Source: CAZXPG01 sp964643145 (GTDB taxonomy: Bacteria > Pseudomonadota > Alphaproteobacteria > Rickettsiales > Arcanibacteraceae). From it: DNA of 56,157 nucleotides. Position 1 is the first letter of the stretch. Each line of letters starts with the position of its first letter. Shown here one piece after another: positions 8,785 through 16,921 of the stretch. A program made the translations under genes and the position numbers. The notes beneath the pieces were generated by a model that saw only the letters and a list, made by a program, of their open reading frames with translations, was not told the DNA's origin and did not search any database. The stretch lies in assembly GCA_964643145.1 (NCBI GenBank), contig CAZXPG010000004.1, forward strand, positions 1-56,157. Reading direction: 5' to 3'.

Positions 8785-8903
8785 GAATAGTCCGCCCACA
8801 TTTCTAAGAAATACCATTCTAATCCAATGGGATATATAGCCGGGAGTGCAGTGATGTGCTTCTGGTTTTTTTATTATTAATAATCTATAAAAGGAATGTC
8901 ATA

Positions 8904-10094
8904 ATGCAGTTATCTGAAATATCCGAACGCGTTAATGCTTTAGGTAATGCCTGGGAACAGTTTAAGGCAGTGAATGATAGGCGTTTAAAGGAAGTGGAGC
9001 GGAAAGGCAGTGCTGACCCGCTGACTAATAGCCAGTTGGAGCGCATTAATCAGGCGCTGGATGGGTATAAAGACCGTTTAAGTTCGGTGGAAGTGGCCAT
9101 GCAACGCCCCAGCACGGGCGGGTTAAACGAGTTTGTCGCTGAGCATAATGAACATAAAGCGGCGTTCTGCCAGTATTTGCGGAAAGGGGTGGATACGATG
9201 CTGCCAGCGCTCGAGAAAAAGGCACTTTCTGTTGGCGCTGACCCAGATGGTGGCTATCTGGTAACCGGCACCATGTCGCAGCATATACTGAAGACGGTGG
9301 CGGAAACCTCTCCCATGCGCCAGTTAGCCAGCATTGAATCAATTTCCAGCGATTCACTGGAGATAATTGAAGATTATAATGATGCCAGTGCCGGATGGAC
9401 ATCAGAAACCGGTTCAGTGAGTGATACGGATACACCGCAGATCGGCAAGAAAACCATTCCTGTGCATGAGCTTTACGCCCAGCCAAAAGCTACCCAGAAA
9501 TTGATTGATGATTCCAGCATTAATATTGAAGCCTGGCTTGCCGATAAGCTGGCCGATATTTTTTCCCGTAAAGAAAATACAGCGTTTGTCAGCGGTGATG
9601 GCATTGGCAAGCCACGCGGAATTTTAAGCTATACGGCAGGCACATCCTGGGGGCAGATTGAGCAGGTGGATTCGGAATCTGATGGTGCCGTCACGGCAGA
9701 TTCGCTCTTCAAGCTCTATTACAGCTTGAAAGAGGGCTATGCTGCCCGTGCTACGTTCCTCATGCACCGGAGTGTGGTGCAGGCCGTGCGCTTGCTGAAA
9801 GAAAGCACCACAGGCCAGTATCTATGGAACCCTGGCCTCTCTGGCGGTGCGCCAGATACGCTGCTTGGCGTGCCGGTGATGCAGGCGGCGGATATGCCGA
9901 TTGTGGCAACAAACAGCCTTTCTGTGGCGCTGGCGGATTTTAAAGCGGCCTATCAGATCGTCGATAGGGTAGGTATCCGTACTCTGCGTGACCCATTCAC
10001 CGATAAGCCGTTTGTTAAGTTTTATACCACTAAACGGACAGGCGGGGATGTGGTAAATTTTGAGGCTATTAAGCTGCTGAAACTGGCCTCCTAG
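8904..10094 (+). CDS. Major capsid protein, HK97 fold (RcGTA gp5-like)
   Basis: The N-terminal ~75 residues form a coiled-coil delta/scaffold region (ERVNALGNAWEQFK...ERINQALDGYKDRL) expected to be removed by the upstream protease. The rest shows HK97 capsid features: DPDGGYLVTG, then ETSPMRQLA, then an E-loop with WTSETG, then the P-domain QPKATQKLIDDS and GDGIGKPRGIL. The ATG at 8904 has aaagga upstream; the frame continues to an upstream start at 8856, but that would add an atypical hydrophobic leader. The gene ends 7 bases before a palindromic repeat, which probably separates it from the next gene's transcript. Confidence 0.95.
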   Translation: MQLSEISERVNALGNAWEQFKAVNDRRLKEVERKGSADPLTNSQLERINQALDGYKDRLSSVEVAMQRPSTGGLNEFVAEHNEHKAAFCQYLRKGVDTMLPALEKKALSVGADPDGGYLVTGTMSQHILKTVAETSPMRQLASIESISSDSLEIIEDYNDASAGWTSETGSVSDTDTPQIGKKTIPVHELYAQPKATQKLIDDSSINIEAWLADKLADIFSRKENTAFVSGDGIGKPRGILSYTAGTSWGQIEQVDSESDGAVTADSLFKLYYSLKEGYAARATFLMHRSVVQAVRLLKESTTGQYLWNPGLSGGAPDTLLGVPVMQAADMPIVATNSLSVALADFKAAYQIVDRVGIRTLRDPFTDKPFVKFYTTKRTGGDVVNFEAIKLLKLAS

Positions 10095-10101
10095 TTAACA
10101 T

Positions 10102-10144
10102 AACCTCAGTTTTGGATAAGCTTTGCTTATCCAAAACTGAGGTT
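10102..10144. repeat. palindromic repeat (43-bp family), consensus copy with direct repeats
   Basis: A perfect 20-base arm, a TTT loop and a perfect 20-base arm. The sequence ttaacata occurs at 10095-10102 and at 10143-10150. The 48-base offset is the same as at the 6157 copy and is consistent with target-site duplication on insertion. It lies between the capsid gene and the next head gene. Confidence 0.95.
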
Positions 10145-10170
10145 AACATACTGTAAATAAGGAAAATATC

Positions 10171-10569
10171 ATGAGAGATTTATATAATAATATTACCGTA
10201 ACACAAGTGGTGGCTCCAGCGGTGGCAACAGCAACCGTGACTTCCTCTGCCATTGACCTGCAAGGTAGTAACCGAGCTGTGGTGGTTTTTAATATAGGTG
10301 CAAGTGGTGATACGCTTTCCGGTAGTGTATATTGGACGCTCAGCATGACAGAATGCGACACATCAAATGGCACCTATACCGCCGTCGATGTAGCTGATCT
10401 GCATAATAGTGCCGCAACTATTGTCATTGATAGCAATAGTGAAGATGAAACAGCGGTCAAATTTGGCTATAAAGGCAGCAAACGTTATCTGAAAGCGGTA
10501 GCAACCAAGACGGGTACCCATAGTAACGGTACGCCGATTGGTATTGTTTCCGTGCTTTCAAGCCACTAA
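10171..10569 (+). CDS. Phage/GTA virion-associated protein of unknown function
   Basis: 132 residues, predicted all-beta, rich in Thr, Val and Ser. It carries a repeated pattern typical of small phage structural proteins next to the capsid gene (AIDLQGSNRAVVVFNIG; GSKRYLKAVATKTGTH; ending in GIVSVL). A strong ribosome site (aagga) lies upstream of the ATG. It sits between capsid and connector genes, where decoration or head-fibre proteins are often coded. Decoration protein is the best guess but is not shown by any motif. Confidence 0.7.
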   Translation: MRDLYNNITVTQVVAPAVATATVTSSAIDLQGSNRAVVVFNIGASGDTLSGSVYWTLSMTECDTSNGTYTAVDVADLHNSAATIVIDSNSEDETAVKFGYKGSKRYLKAVATKTGTHSNGTPIGIVSVLSSH

Positions 10570-10578
10570 GCGCAACAA

Positions 10579-10607
10579 AAAGGGGGGAAGCTTTTTCTCC
10601 CCCCTTT
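10579..10607. terminator. bidirectional Rho-independent terminator
   Basis: The stem aaagggggga / tccccccttt with a short T-rich loop lies between the convergent stops at 10569 (+) and 10610 (-). It has A and T flanks suited to termination in both directions. Confidence 0.75.
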
Positions 10608-10609
10608 CC

Positions 10610-11503
10610 TCAATTTCCCCGGCATTCCAATGTTAGCCCTATTTTATACTGTTCAAGCAGAGTTTCCCGTTCGCGCATACAGATAGTGGATAATTTTTGG
10701 CGTGCCTTTTCCAGCTCTTGTGCATTGGTATAGGCCCGGTGTTCGCCGTGGATCATTGTATCTGGAAGTTGTAATTTTGCTTCTTCGTTGCAATCTTTGG
10801 TATCTTGAGTGCGTTTTTCCGCAAGTTTTTTGGAAATATTCTGCACGCAGAGCCGCGCCACCGCCGATCGCCGCCTGCATTCTGCATAGTTAGGATCTGC
10901 TTTTTTAAACCCACGTTGGAAGCAGCGTTCAGCATCAAGGGTAGCGTTAGAGGATTCGTTCATTTTCTGGCGGAACATCATAGCGATTTTTGGGCCCATA
11001 TCCCTCTCCGCCAGTTTGGCGCGGCATTGGTAGTACAGCCGTGTTTTAGGGTCATCCATAGCACCAGGGGGGCCACTCTGGTTCACACATTCCTGATGGG
11101 ATTGTTCATCGGCAATGCGGAAAGCATATTGCGCTTCATGTGCTTTTTGATGAAAAAACAGAGCAGCGCGTGATTGGGTATTTTTACTGACCCCTGGTGG
11201 CAGTGGTAGTGACCGTTCTTCAATAATGCGTGCACGGCAGAGATAGTATTTTTCCGTGTCGGGGTTGCCCCAGCTACGTGGGATAAAGCCAGCATCAATA
11301 CAGTATTGATGATCACGCGCATTGAATTTGGTAGCGGTTTCTGCTTGGGCATCATCCCACTGCTTAAAGGCATTAGTGGTAGCCTCAGGTGAAGAAACTG
11401 GTGCAGAATTTTCTATCTCAGGAACAGGAGAAGCAGCTACCGCGCTACAACAGAGCCCCATAAGCATAAAAATAGCACAGAAAAATAGCGTGGTAGGATG
11501 CAT
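10610..11503 (-). CDS. Exported cysteine-rich protein of unknown function inside the head operon
   Basis: About 297 residues from the ATG at 11503. The N-terminus has a clear Sec signal (MHPTTLFFCAIFMLMGLCC, cleavage near AVAA-S). The mature part is charged and helical, with three or more cysteine-bearing repeats of a C-x(~20)-Y-x-C-R-A/R pattern (YYLCRARI, YYQCRAKL, YAECRRRS), each about 60-80 residues apart. This looks like a repeated small disulfide-linked motif. The longer frame to 11734 would overlap the connector gene and is unlikely. It is on the opposite strand to the phage genes on both sides and has its own terminator, so it resembles a cargo or 'moron' gene. No function is recognised. 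Confidence 0.75.
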   Translation of the reverse strand: MHPTTLFFCAIFMLMGLCCSAVAASPVPEIENSAPVSSPEATTNAFKQWDDAQAETATKFNARDHQYCIDAGFIPRSWGNPDTEKYYLCRARIIEERSLPLPPGVSKNTQSRAALFFHQKAHEAQYAFRIADEQSHQECVNQSGPPGAMDDPKTRLYYQCRAKLAERDMGPKIAMMFRQKMNESSNATLDAERCFQRGFKKADPNYAECRRRSAVARLCVQNISKKLAEKRTQDTKDCNEEAKLQLPDTMIHGEHRAYTNAQELEKARQKLSTICMRERETLLEQYKIGLTLECRGN

Positions 11504-11624
11504 AGTGTGTCTGGCTTTAAGTTGAACTGTAGGGGTTGATAATCGCCATATCACGTAGCCAGAGTATAGGGAAAAGAAGGTAATTTTCAAGTAAAAAAAA
11601 CAACGCTCATAAAGGATATAAATA

Positions 11625-12173
11625 ATGCAGTGCACACCTCCTTTTTTATCGGTAGTAACGTCTCCGGCCAGTGAACCGCTGACGCTCAGCGAAACCAAGC
11701 TGTATTTGCGTGTGGATAGCAGCACAGAAGACACGCTGATTAGTAATATGATTGCTGCTGCCCGTTTTGCGGCGGAAGCCTATATGCGCCGTTCCCTTAT
11801 TACCCAGGTGCGTGTGCTTGCCTATGATAATTATGCTCCTGCCATTATCCGTTTGCCTTTTGGCCCTGTGCAGTCTGTAAGCAGTGTAAAACTTATCAGC
11901 CGTACCGGCGTGGAAACGGTGATAAACAGTGCCTATTACACCTTGGCAGCCGGGAATGAAAAAATCATAAGTGATAGTAGCTTGCTTGGGCATCGGGTAG
12001 AAATTACCTATATAGCGGGTTATGGTGATGCGGCTGATGTGCCGGATGCTATCAAGCAGGGTATGCTTGCCCATATTGCCATGTTGTTTGAGGATAGGGG
12101 AGATATAGCGGTGATGCCTTCGGTTGCTGAGGCACTCTATCGCCCCTATCGTGCAGTGAGGATAGTGATATGA
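11625..12173 (+). CDS. Head-tail connector protein (RcGTA gp6-like)
   Basis: An adaptor ring under the portal. The N-terminal signature SEPLTLSETKLYLRVD, followed by TEDTLISNMIAAARFAAEAYMRRSL, is the conserved start of the phage gp6-like connector family. The C-terminal region DVPDAIKQGMLAHIAMLFEDRGD also matches. The length of 182 is normal. An aaagga site precedes the ATG, and the stop overlaps the next start by 4 bases. Confidence 0.92.
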   Translation: MQCTPPFLSVVTSPASEPLTLSETKLYLRVDSSTEDTLISNMIAAARFAAEAYMRRSLITQVRVLAYDNYAPAIIRLPFGPVQSVSSVKLISRTGVETVINSAYYTLAAGNEKIISDSSLLGHRVEITYIAGYGDAADVPDAIKQGMLAHIAMLFEDRGDIAVMPSVAEALYRPYRAVRIVI

Positions 12174-12526
12174 CAAAACAGCGTTCTATAGTGGCAGTGC
12201 TGGATAAAAGAGTATCTTTACAAAGCCTGACCAGCACACCTGACGGGGCAGGGGGCTTTAGTTCATCCTGGCAAACGGTGAGCACCGTCTGGGCGCATGT
12301 GGAGCCGCTGGCTGCGAATAGTGCTTATGGTGGCGGTGAATATAGTGAGGCACGGCAAATTGCCTATCGCCAGCGTGTGCGGATTACCCTCCGCTATATT
12401 ACAGGGGTGACAGCTGATATGCGTGTTGTGATGGGCAGCCAGTTGTTTAATATACGCCAGGTGATTAATCAGGATATGCAGAACCGGGTGCTGGAAATTA
12501 TTGCAGAAGAAGGGGTGGCGTTATGA
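12170..12526 (+). CDS. Phage head closure / head-tail adaptor (RcGTA gp7-like)
   Basis: 118 residues with the head-closure family pattern: LDKRVSLQSLTSTPDGAGGF, then W-x-x-V-S-T-V-W-A-H-V-E-P, then the central R-x-R-V-x-I/L-R-Y motif (QRVRITLRY), then FNIRQV and the ending ILEIIAEEG-like (VLEIIAEEGVAL). ATGA overlaps on both sides show tight translational coupling in the connector operon. Confidence 0.92.
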   Translation: MTKQRSIVAVLDKRVSLQSLTSTPDGAGGFSSSWQTVSTVWAHVEPLAANSAYGGGEYSEARQIAYRQRVRITLRYITGVTADMRVVMGSQLFNIRQVINQDMQNRVLEIIAEEGVAL

Positions 12527-12921
12527 GTAGTGTAGAATGGGAATTGCAAAAATCTGTGTATAGCAAGCTTACCGCAGATATGGGGCTGATGAGCCTGGTA
12601 ACAGGCATTTATGACCAGGTGCCGCAGGGGACGGCGTTCCCCTATGTGGCCTTTGAAGCGGTGCATTCAGAGGATAGTTCCAATAGAGCAGTAACCGTCA
12701 CGCGGGTGGCCCTCACTATCGGCGTTTATGCCCGTGAACGCGGCAGTAAAACGGTGCTGGCGATTATGGCGGCAATCACGCCGTTGCTTCATCAGCAGGC
12801 ACTTGCCGTCAGTGGCTATAGCCTCCATAGCGGAATGGTAACTAGTAGGGAATTACAACAGCTTGCCGATGGCTTGACCTATAGGGGGAAAATGTCGTTT
12901 GTGGCCTATCTGGAGGGTTGA
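12523..12921 (+). CDS. DUF3168 tail terminator/completion protein (RcGTA gp8-like)
   Basis: 132 residues. The DUF3168 pattern is visible: LQKSVYSKLTAD, then GIYDQVPQGTAFPYVAF, then IGVYARERGSKTVLAIM, and a C-terminal FVAYLE. In RcGTA this is followed directly by the major tail protein gene. Here it is followed by an unrecognised charged protein, so the canonical order breaks at this point. Confidence 0.9.
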   Translation: MSSVEWELQKSVYSKLTADMGLMSLVTGIYDQVPQGTAFPYVAFEAVHSEDSSNRAVTVTRVALTIGVYARERGSKTVLAIMAAITPLLHQQALAVSGYSLHSGMVTSRELQQLADGLTYRGKMSFVAYLEG

Positions 12922-12977
12922 TTTTAGGCGTAAGACGTGGTATATTAATTTTTATTAATATGTTTAAAAGGCTCCCT

Positions 12978-13661
12978 ATGGCTGTCTCTATACCGTTTCC
13001 GTTAAGTGCGCGTGATGCTAGCCAGGTGATGCATTTGGGGCGTCAACTGGCAGATCAGGGTGTTACCCGGCCAGTGGTGCAGGGTGGCCTGCTTACATCC
13101 ATGTTGGTGGATGGCGAGGCGCAGACGGCGGCCGGGCAGCAGGATAACCGCCAGGGTGCTGATTCTGGCATGACAACAACCGAGTTTGATGCCTATCTAA
13201 AATTTATGGGGCCGCGCCTGGAAGGGGCAAGCAGCGTTGTGCAGCATGACCCCGAAAACCCGCATAAAGAAGAAATTGCCGAAGGAATGCTGCGTACGGC
13301 TGCCTTTGTGCGCGGCCTACAGGAGCAACAAGCGCGGGAAAACGAGCTGAAAGAAGCCATGCAGCAGGAAATAGTTCGCCAGCAGATGGAAGCCTATCGC
13401 GATGCGCAGGAACGGCAGGCAGAGCAGCAACAGAAAGAATCGGGGCTGTCGCTGGGCAGCACTATCGGTGGTATATTCGATGAAATGGTAAAAGTGCTCT
13501 CTGGTGGGCCAGAGGGGGATAGCAGGGCTTTACGGGCCGATATGCAGAAAGTAGTGCAGGGTTTGCACGACTGTCAGGATGTAAGTGCCAATAAAACCCT
13601 GGCCAGCCGTGATACGCCCGCCGCTGCCCGTCCGGCAAGAGAAACGTCGTTGCATATATAA
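12978..13661 (+). CDS. Unrecognised Gln/Glu-rich coiled-coil protein (first of the tail-module replacements)
   Basis: 227 residues from the ATG at 12978, which is preceded by an aaaaggc site; the upstream in-frame start would overlap the previous gene. The middle (residues ~95-155) is an almost uninterrupted charged helix (EQQARENELKEAMQQEIV, then AYRDAQERQAEQQQKE). It is followed by a short Gly/Ser segment and a Pro/Ala-rich tail. There is no similarity to tail tube, chaperone or tape-measure proteins. A scaffold, chaperone or exported-effector role is possible, but nothing in the sequence decides. The strand and spacing suggest cotranscription with the connector genes. Confidence 0.7.
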   Translation: MAVSIPFPLSARDASQVMHLGRQLADQGVTRPVVQGGLLTSMLVDGEAQTAAGQQDNRQGADSGMTTTEFDAYLKFMGPRLEGASSVVQHDPENPHKEEIAEGMLRTAAFVRGLQEQQARENELKEAMQQEIVRQQMEAYRDAQERQAEQQQKESGLSLGSTIGGIFDEMVKVLSGGPEGDSRALRADMQKVVQGLHDCQDVSANKTLASRDTPAAARPARETSLHI

Positions 13662-13751
13662 TTTGTAATATTACTGTAACATTTATGTGCTAAAGTGATC
13701 ATTATAACAAATACTATATCAAGCAGTGTATCACAATGAAAGGGATAAAAA

Positions 13752-14921
13752 ATGGGTACAATTTCTGATCCTCTATGGTCTGGAGCGAAATTTATTGGTT
13801 CTAATGCATGGCCTGCAACGAAGTTTGTAGCGCAGGGGCTTTATAGCATTACTGCTGCGGCTGTTGTTGTTGGCACTGCACCTGCGTGGGGGCTTGGTGT
13901 TGGCATACATGCACTCTCAACGGGTAAATCTTTTTCAAATGCGCTTGAAGATACGAAGCAGGGAATAGGTGATTCCTATAGCTGGATAAAGCAGTCGCTT
14001 GGGCATAGCAGAAGAGTGGTGGGCGATTATGGCACCGATGTGGCGTGGAAAGGCTGGAATGCGCTTAAAGTAGCAGGCAGGTGGGTAGCCTCGTGGGCCG
14101 ACCCTGTAGAGAAGTGGGGAGGTGTTGGTGCAACAGAAAGGGAACAGGCTGCTCAGGCAGATGCTTTAGAACGTAAAAGCACGAAGACAGAGAAGATAGA
14201 GGATAGAGGGAGAGAGACTGAAGCGAGGAACGAGGATATTGCTCGGAAGAATGAAGTAAAAGAGCGTATAAGATCGGCGGTACAAGAGGAGAAAGTGGCT
14301 GTAGACAGGGTGACCATAGCTGATAAGAGTTCTCGCAGCCGTGAGGTGATTGAGGCAAAGCGAGAGGCTGCCAAAGAACCGCATGAGAAGTTGCTGAATG
14401 AAGTGGCTCGAGGGAATGCTATAACAGGATTGGCCGTGCCGCGCTCTGTGAGTGCTGAGGAGGCTAAGTTGTTGCATAAAGCTGATAAAAGTACTGCGGA
14501 GAAGTTGCTAAAACAGAATGTTGCAAAACGGTTTAAGTTAGTGAAAGACGAGATTGGGAGCACTGCTAGCAGTGCAAAACTGGTATGGGGTGATTCTGAG
14601 CACAAGGATGATAAGGATTACCAGGTGGCGGTTTTTATAGAGCATGGCAAGGTAGCGCGCGTGGTTGCTGGGGAAAAGGCAGAATTTGCCATGGAGATTG
14701 ATGGCGTATTGTTACAGAGAGGGGCTGGTATTGAGGTGAAAAAGAATCTAGGGAAACAACATAGCAATAATGATTTCGTGTTCCAGGTAGGAGATTTCTC
14801 GCATATTCCGCTACATAGTGCTATGTCAGGATTGACGGGTGCAACGCTTGGTGGAACTGGTGGCCGCCCTCCTTCTCCTGCAAGTGTAACGAGTGAAAGA
14901 ACGCTTGGCGGAAGATACTAA
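13752..14921 (+). CDS. Unrecognised membrane-associated coiled-coil protein, shares C-terminal domain with 15232-16632
   Basis: 389 residues, with aaaggg upstream of the ATG. The N-terminal ~60 residues are hydrophobic and glycine-rich (GLYSITAAAVVVGTAPAW), giving a likely membrane-inserting segment. Next come amphipathic helices with several tryptophans, then a strongly charged coiled coil (~125-260). The segment at residues ~247-325 (AEKLLKQN..RF.L, LVWGD, YQVAVFIEHGKVARVVAG, LLQRG) aligns motif by motif with the protein at 15232. The N-terminal halves also share GH..R..G..G..VA and DPV...LERK. It is absent from canonical GTA clusters. Function is unknown; it could be secreted cargo, a toxin-like moron or a scaffold. 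Confidence 0.72.
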   Translation: MGTISDPLWSGAKFIGSNAWPATKFVAQGLYSITAAAVVVGTAPAWGLGVGIHALSTGKSFSNALEDTKQGIGDSYSWIKQSLGHSRRVVGDYGTDVAWKGWNALKVAGRWVASWADPVEKWGGVGATEREQAAQADALERKSTKTEKIEDRGRETEARNEDIARKNEVKERIRSAVQEEKVAVDRVTIADKSSRSREVIEAKREAAKEPHEKLLNEVARGNAITGLAVPRSVSAEEAKLLHKADKSTAEKLLKQNVAKRFKLVKDEIGSTASSAKLVWGDSEHKDDKDYQVAVFIEHGKVARVVAGEKAEFAMEIDGVLLQRGAGIEVKKNLGKQHSNNDFVFQVGDFSHIPLHSAMSGLTGATLGGTGGRPPSPASVTSERTLGGRY

Positions 14922-15231
14922 GATGCTAGAATAATACATGACATCGTGGTCAAGATGACCTTCCTCCCCCTTGAGGGGGGAGGGAGTGCGTCTGTCAACT
15001 GTTATAGTAGCGGAGTAGTAGACGCATTATCATCAACACTAAAAAAAGCTGGAATCCTGTGTTCCAGCTTTTTGTTATGGTGTTGACGCTTTTCCGTGGG
15101 TTTGTCATGATTTTGTAATAAAACTTTGCTACATTGATAGTTGAGAGGGTTTTTGGGGTGGTGTTAAGGTTCTATTAATTATGCATATAGTATAATTGTC
15201 CCTAGAAAAAAATCTATAGCAGGAGAGCAAC
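14922..15231. other. Intergenic region with three hairpins
   Basis: No gene seen. It holds a polypyrimidine-polypurine palindrome at 14963-14983 (cctccccc ttga gggggg agg), which recurs in two other intergenic repeats of the window. It also holds an inverted repeat of tgcgtct / agacgca at about 14987-15026, a terminator at 15044-15073, and then an AT-rich stretch likely to hold the promoter of the next gene. Confidence 0.6.
15044..15073 (+). terminator. Rho-independent terminator after the 13752 gene
   Basis: The stem aaaagctggaa / ttccagctttt with a 7-base loop ends in a T run. This is a classical intrinsic terminator. Confidence 0.85.
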
Positions 15232-16632
15232 ATGGCTGAGAACGACAATAGTGACGAGCAAACCGTTAATAGCGAGAAAGATAAGCGAACCGTTTTAGAC
15301 CGCATGGTTGATGGTGCGAATAGTGTCGGTGATGGCGTGAGTCGACTCAAGCAGGGGGCGGGGCATGTTGTGCGGGAAATAGGCGTGCATGGCAGCAGTG
15401 TTGCCAGCAAGATGGGACATGCTGTTTCCCATAGCTGGAAACGTGCTACACTTGATCCGGTTAAACGGATGGAAGCAGAAAACGAGATTGCTGAAGAAAC
15501 GCTGGAGCGTAAAGACGCTAAGCACAACGCCAAAGAGACTATGCGGCGTGAGCGTGAGGCACGTGGTGACGGCATAGAAGATAGGGAAGAGGGTAAAAAA
15601 GCCCAGCGGCAAGCACGGGAAGCCTTGCGTGAAGCGCAAAAAGGCGTTGCCGAAAAAATTGAAGCCTATAAGCAGAACTATCGTGACACACATGATGGCA
15701 AAGAGCCAAGCAAGCACGAAATATTAATAGAGAAAAAGCGCTTAGGCCAGGAAATACTCGACACCTACCATGCAGCCGAAGAAGAAGCCAAAAGGGCAAG
15801 AGAAGAACGCCAGCGCGAACGGGCTGAAAAACGCGGCTATCAGCCTACCCAACCGGAACACAAAGCCATGGAACGCTTGCAGGAGTGCGGTACCTATGCG
15901 GAAGCGGAGAAGGTGCTGAAAGAATCAAAAGAACGGCGTTTTACATTAGCACGCGAAAGCAGCTTTGACAAACGAACCGGCAATGGGTTGAAAATATGGG
16001 ATGACCCAAACTTCCCCTATAAAGAAAATGCAACGCCTGAGTATGAAGCTGAGCGCAAAGCCCATCAGGTGACCTACCGGATGGAAGCAGGTAAAATCGT
16101 TGAAATTATTGCAGGGGGTGATGCCAATTTCGTCTCTGCCGTGCAAGGTTCCCTGGTGCAGAAGCGGACGGAACAAGCGGAGCCGCAACAGAAGTTTGGC
16201 AATGTGAAGCTGAGCGTGCAGCGTGATGCAAACCGTGAGATGCATGATGCCCCAACAGTTGCACCCCGTGAAGAACCTATTGTTACACCTAACGATACTA
16301 CGGTTGTTGCACAGCATGAGCCAAACAGGGCGCAGGTAAATACCTCTATTACAGAGCAACAGGAGGTAACATCGGTAAAAAATACCTCACAACAACCAAT
16401 GTCCCAGGGGGAAATCGCTGCAAGAAAGCATGTGGAGACGTCTGGGAGAGCAAATCCGCTTGCTTCAACAAAGCGGAAAGCAGCGTCTGCTGAATTATCA
16501 GCACTGGAGGCAGCAAAAAATATTGGCGCAGGGCTTAGGGGATCAGGGGCTACGGGTGTTAGCGAGGCAGGTAACAATATTACACGGAGTGTCGCCGGAA
16601 CAGGGCAAAATCAGCAGCAGCAACAACGATGA
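15232..16632 (+). CDS. Unrecognised highly charged coiled-coil protein, paralog of the 13752 gene
   Basis: 466 residues, with agga 6-8 bases before the ATG. Residues ~75-205 are an extended Lys/Arg/Glu-rich coiled coil (AKETMRREREARGDG; AAEEEAKRAREERQRERAEK). Residues ~220-312 match the shared domain of the 13752 protein (YAEAEKVLKESKERRFTLA, LKIWDD, YRMEAGKIVEIIAGGDANF, GSLVQKR). The C-terminal ~150 residues are low complexity (Thr/Gln/Ala-rich) and end in a QQQQQ run. There is no signal peptide or membrane segment. It sits where a tape-measure gene would be expected, but it lacks the long hydrophobic helices of tape measures. A rapidly evolving effector or structural substitute are both open. 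Confidence 0.72.
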   Translation: MAENDNSDEQTVNSEKDKRTVLDRMVDGANSVGDGVSRLKQGAGHVVREIGVHGSSVASKMGHAVSHSWKRATLDPVKRMEAENEIAEETLERKDAKHNAKETMRREREARGDGIEDREEGKKAQRQAREALREAQKGVAEKIEAYKQNYRDTHDGKEPSKHEILIEKKRLGQEILDTYHAAEEEAKRAREERQRERAEKRGYQPTQPEHKAMERLQECGTYAEAEKVLKESKERRFTLARESSFDKRTGNGLKIWDDPNFPYKENATPEYEAERKAHQVTYRMEAGKIVEIIAGGDANFVSAVQGSLVQKRTEQAEPQQKFGNVKLSVQRDANREMHDAPTVAPREEPIVTPNDTTVVAQHEPNRAQVNTSITEQQEVTSVKNTSQQPMSQGEIAARKHVETSGRANPLASTKRKAASAELSALEAAKNIGAGLRGSGATGVSEAGNNITRSVAGTGQNQQQQQR

Positions 16633-16641
16633 TGAGTATAA

Positions 16642-16680
16642 TAACCATTTCCCCCTTGCCAGGTGAGGGGGAAATGGTTA
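16642..16680. terminator. strong hairpin 10 bases after the 15232 gene
   Basis: Perfect 15-base arms (taaccatttccccct / agggggaaatggtta) with a 9-base loop. There is no long T run afterwards, so it may stabilise the transcript end rather than terminate. Its C-run/G-run core resembles the other purine-pyrimidine palindromes of the region. Confidence 0.6.
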
Positions 16681-16718
16681 TAGTAAACGTGGCTATTAAT
16701 TAAACTAGATATGGTATT

Positions 16719-16907
16719 ATGGCAACAATTGTAGATGGCTTCTCTAAGCGGCATAAGCAGCAAGTTGTTGAACAGGGTGCGATACTGCATGAAAATGGCG
16801 TGGTGCATGTGATTATGCGCGCTGGCGCCAACCAGCAGTTGGGTGCTGAAAAAACCCCTGGTATGCAACAAGAACAGGGCGCACAGCTTTCCGCGCCTGG
16901 AGCGTAA
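16719..16907 (+). CDS. Small hypothetical protein (62 aa)
   Basis: An ATG-initiated frame (MATIVDGFSKRHKQQ...) that ends 15 bases before the tRNA. It is hydrophilic, with Gln-rich stretches similar in style to the neighbouring Gln-rich proteins. No ribosome site is obvious and no family is known. It could be a real short gene of the accessory block or chance; it fills the gap between the hairpin and the tRNA. Confidence 0.35.
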   Translation: MATIVDGFSKRHKQQVVEQGAILHENGVVHVIMRAGANQQLGAEKTPGMQQEQGAQLSAPGA

Positions 16908-16921
16908 ATTTTCCCTACTAT

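Noticed and set aside
11646..12176. 176-codon minus-strand frame
   Set aside because: Antisense to the well-supported gp6-like connector gene.
14153..14605. Several overlapping minus-strand frames
   Set aside because: Antisense to the charged coiled-coil region of the 13752 gene; the Ser/Leu/Phe-rich product reflects Lys/Glu codons read backwards.
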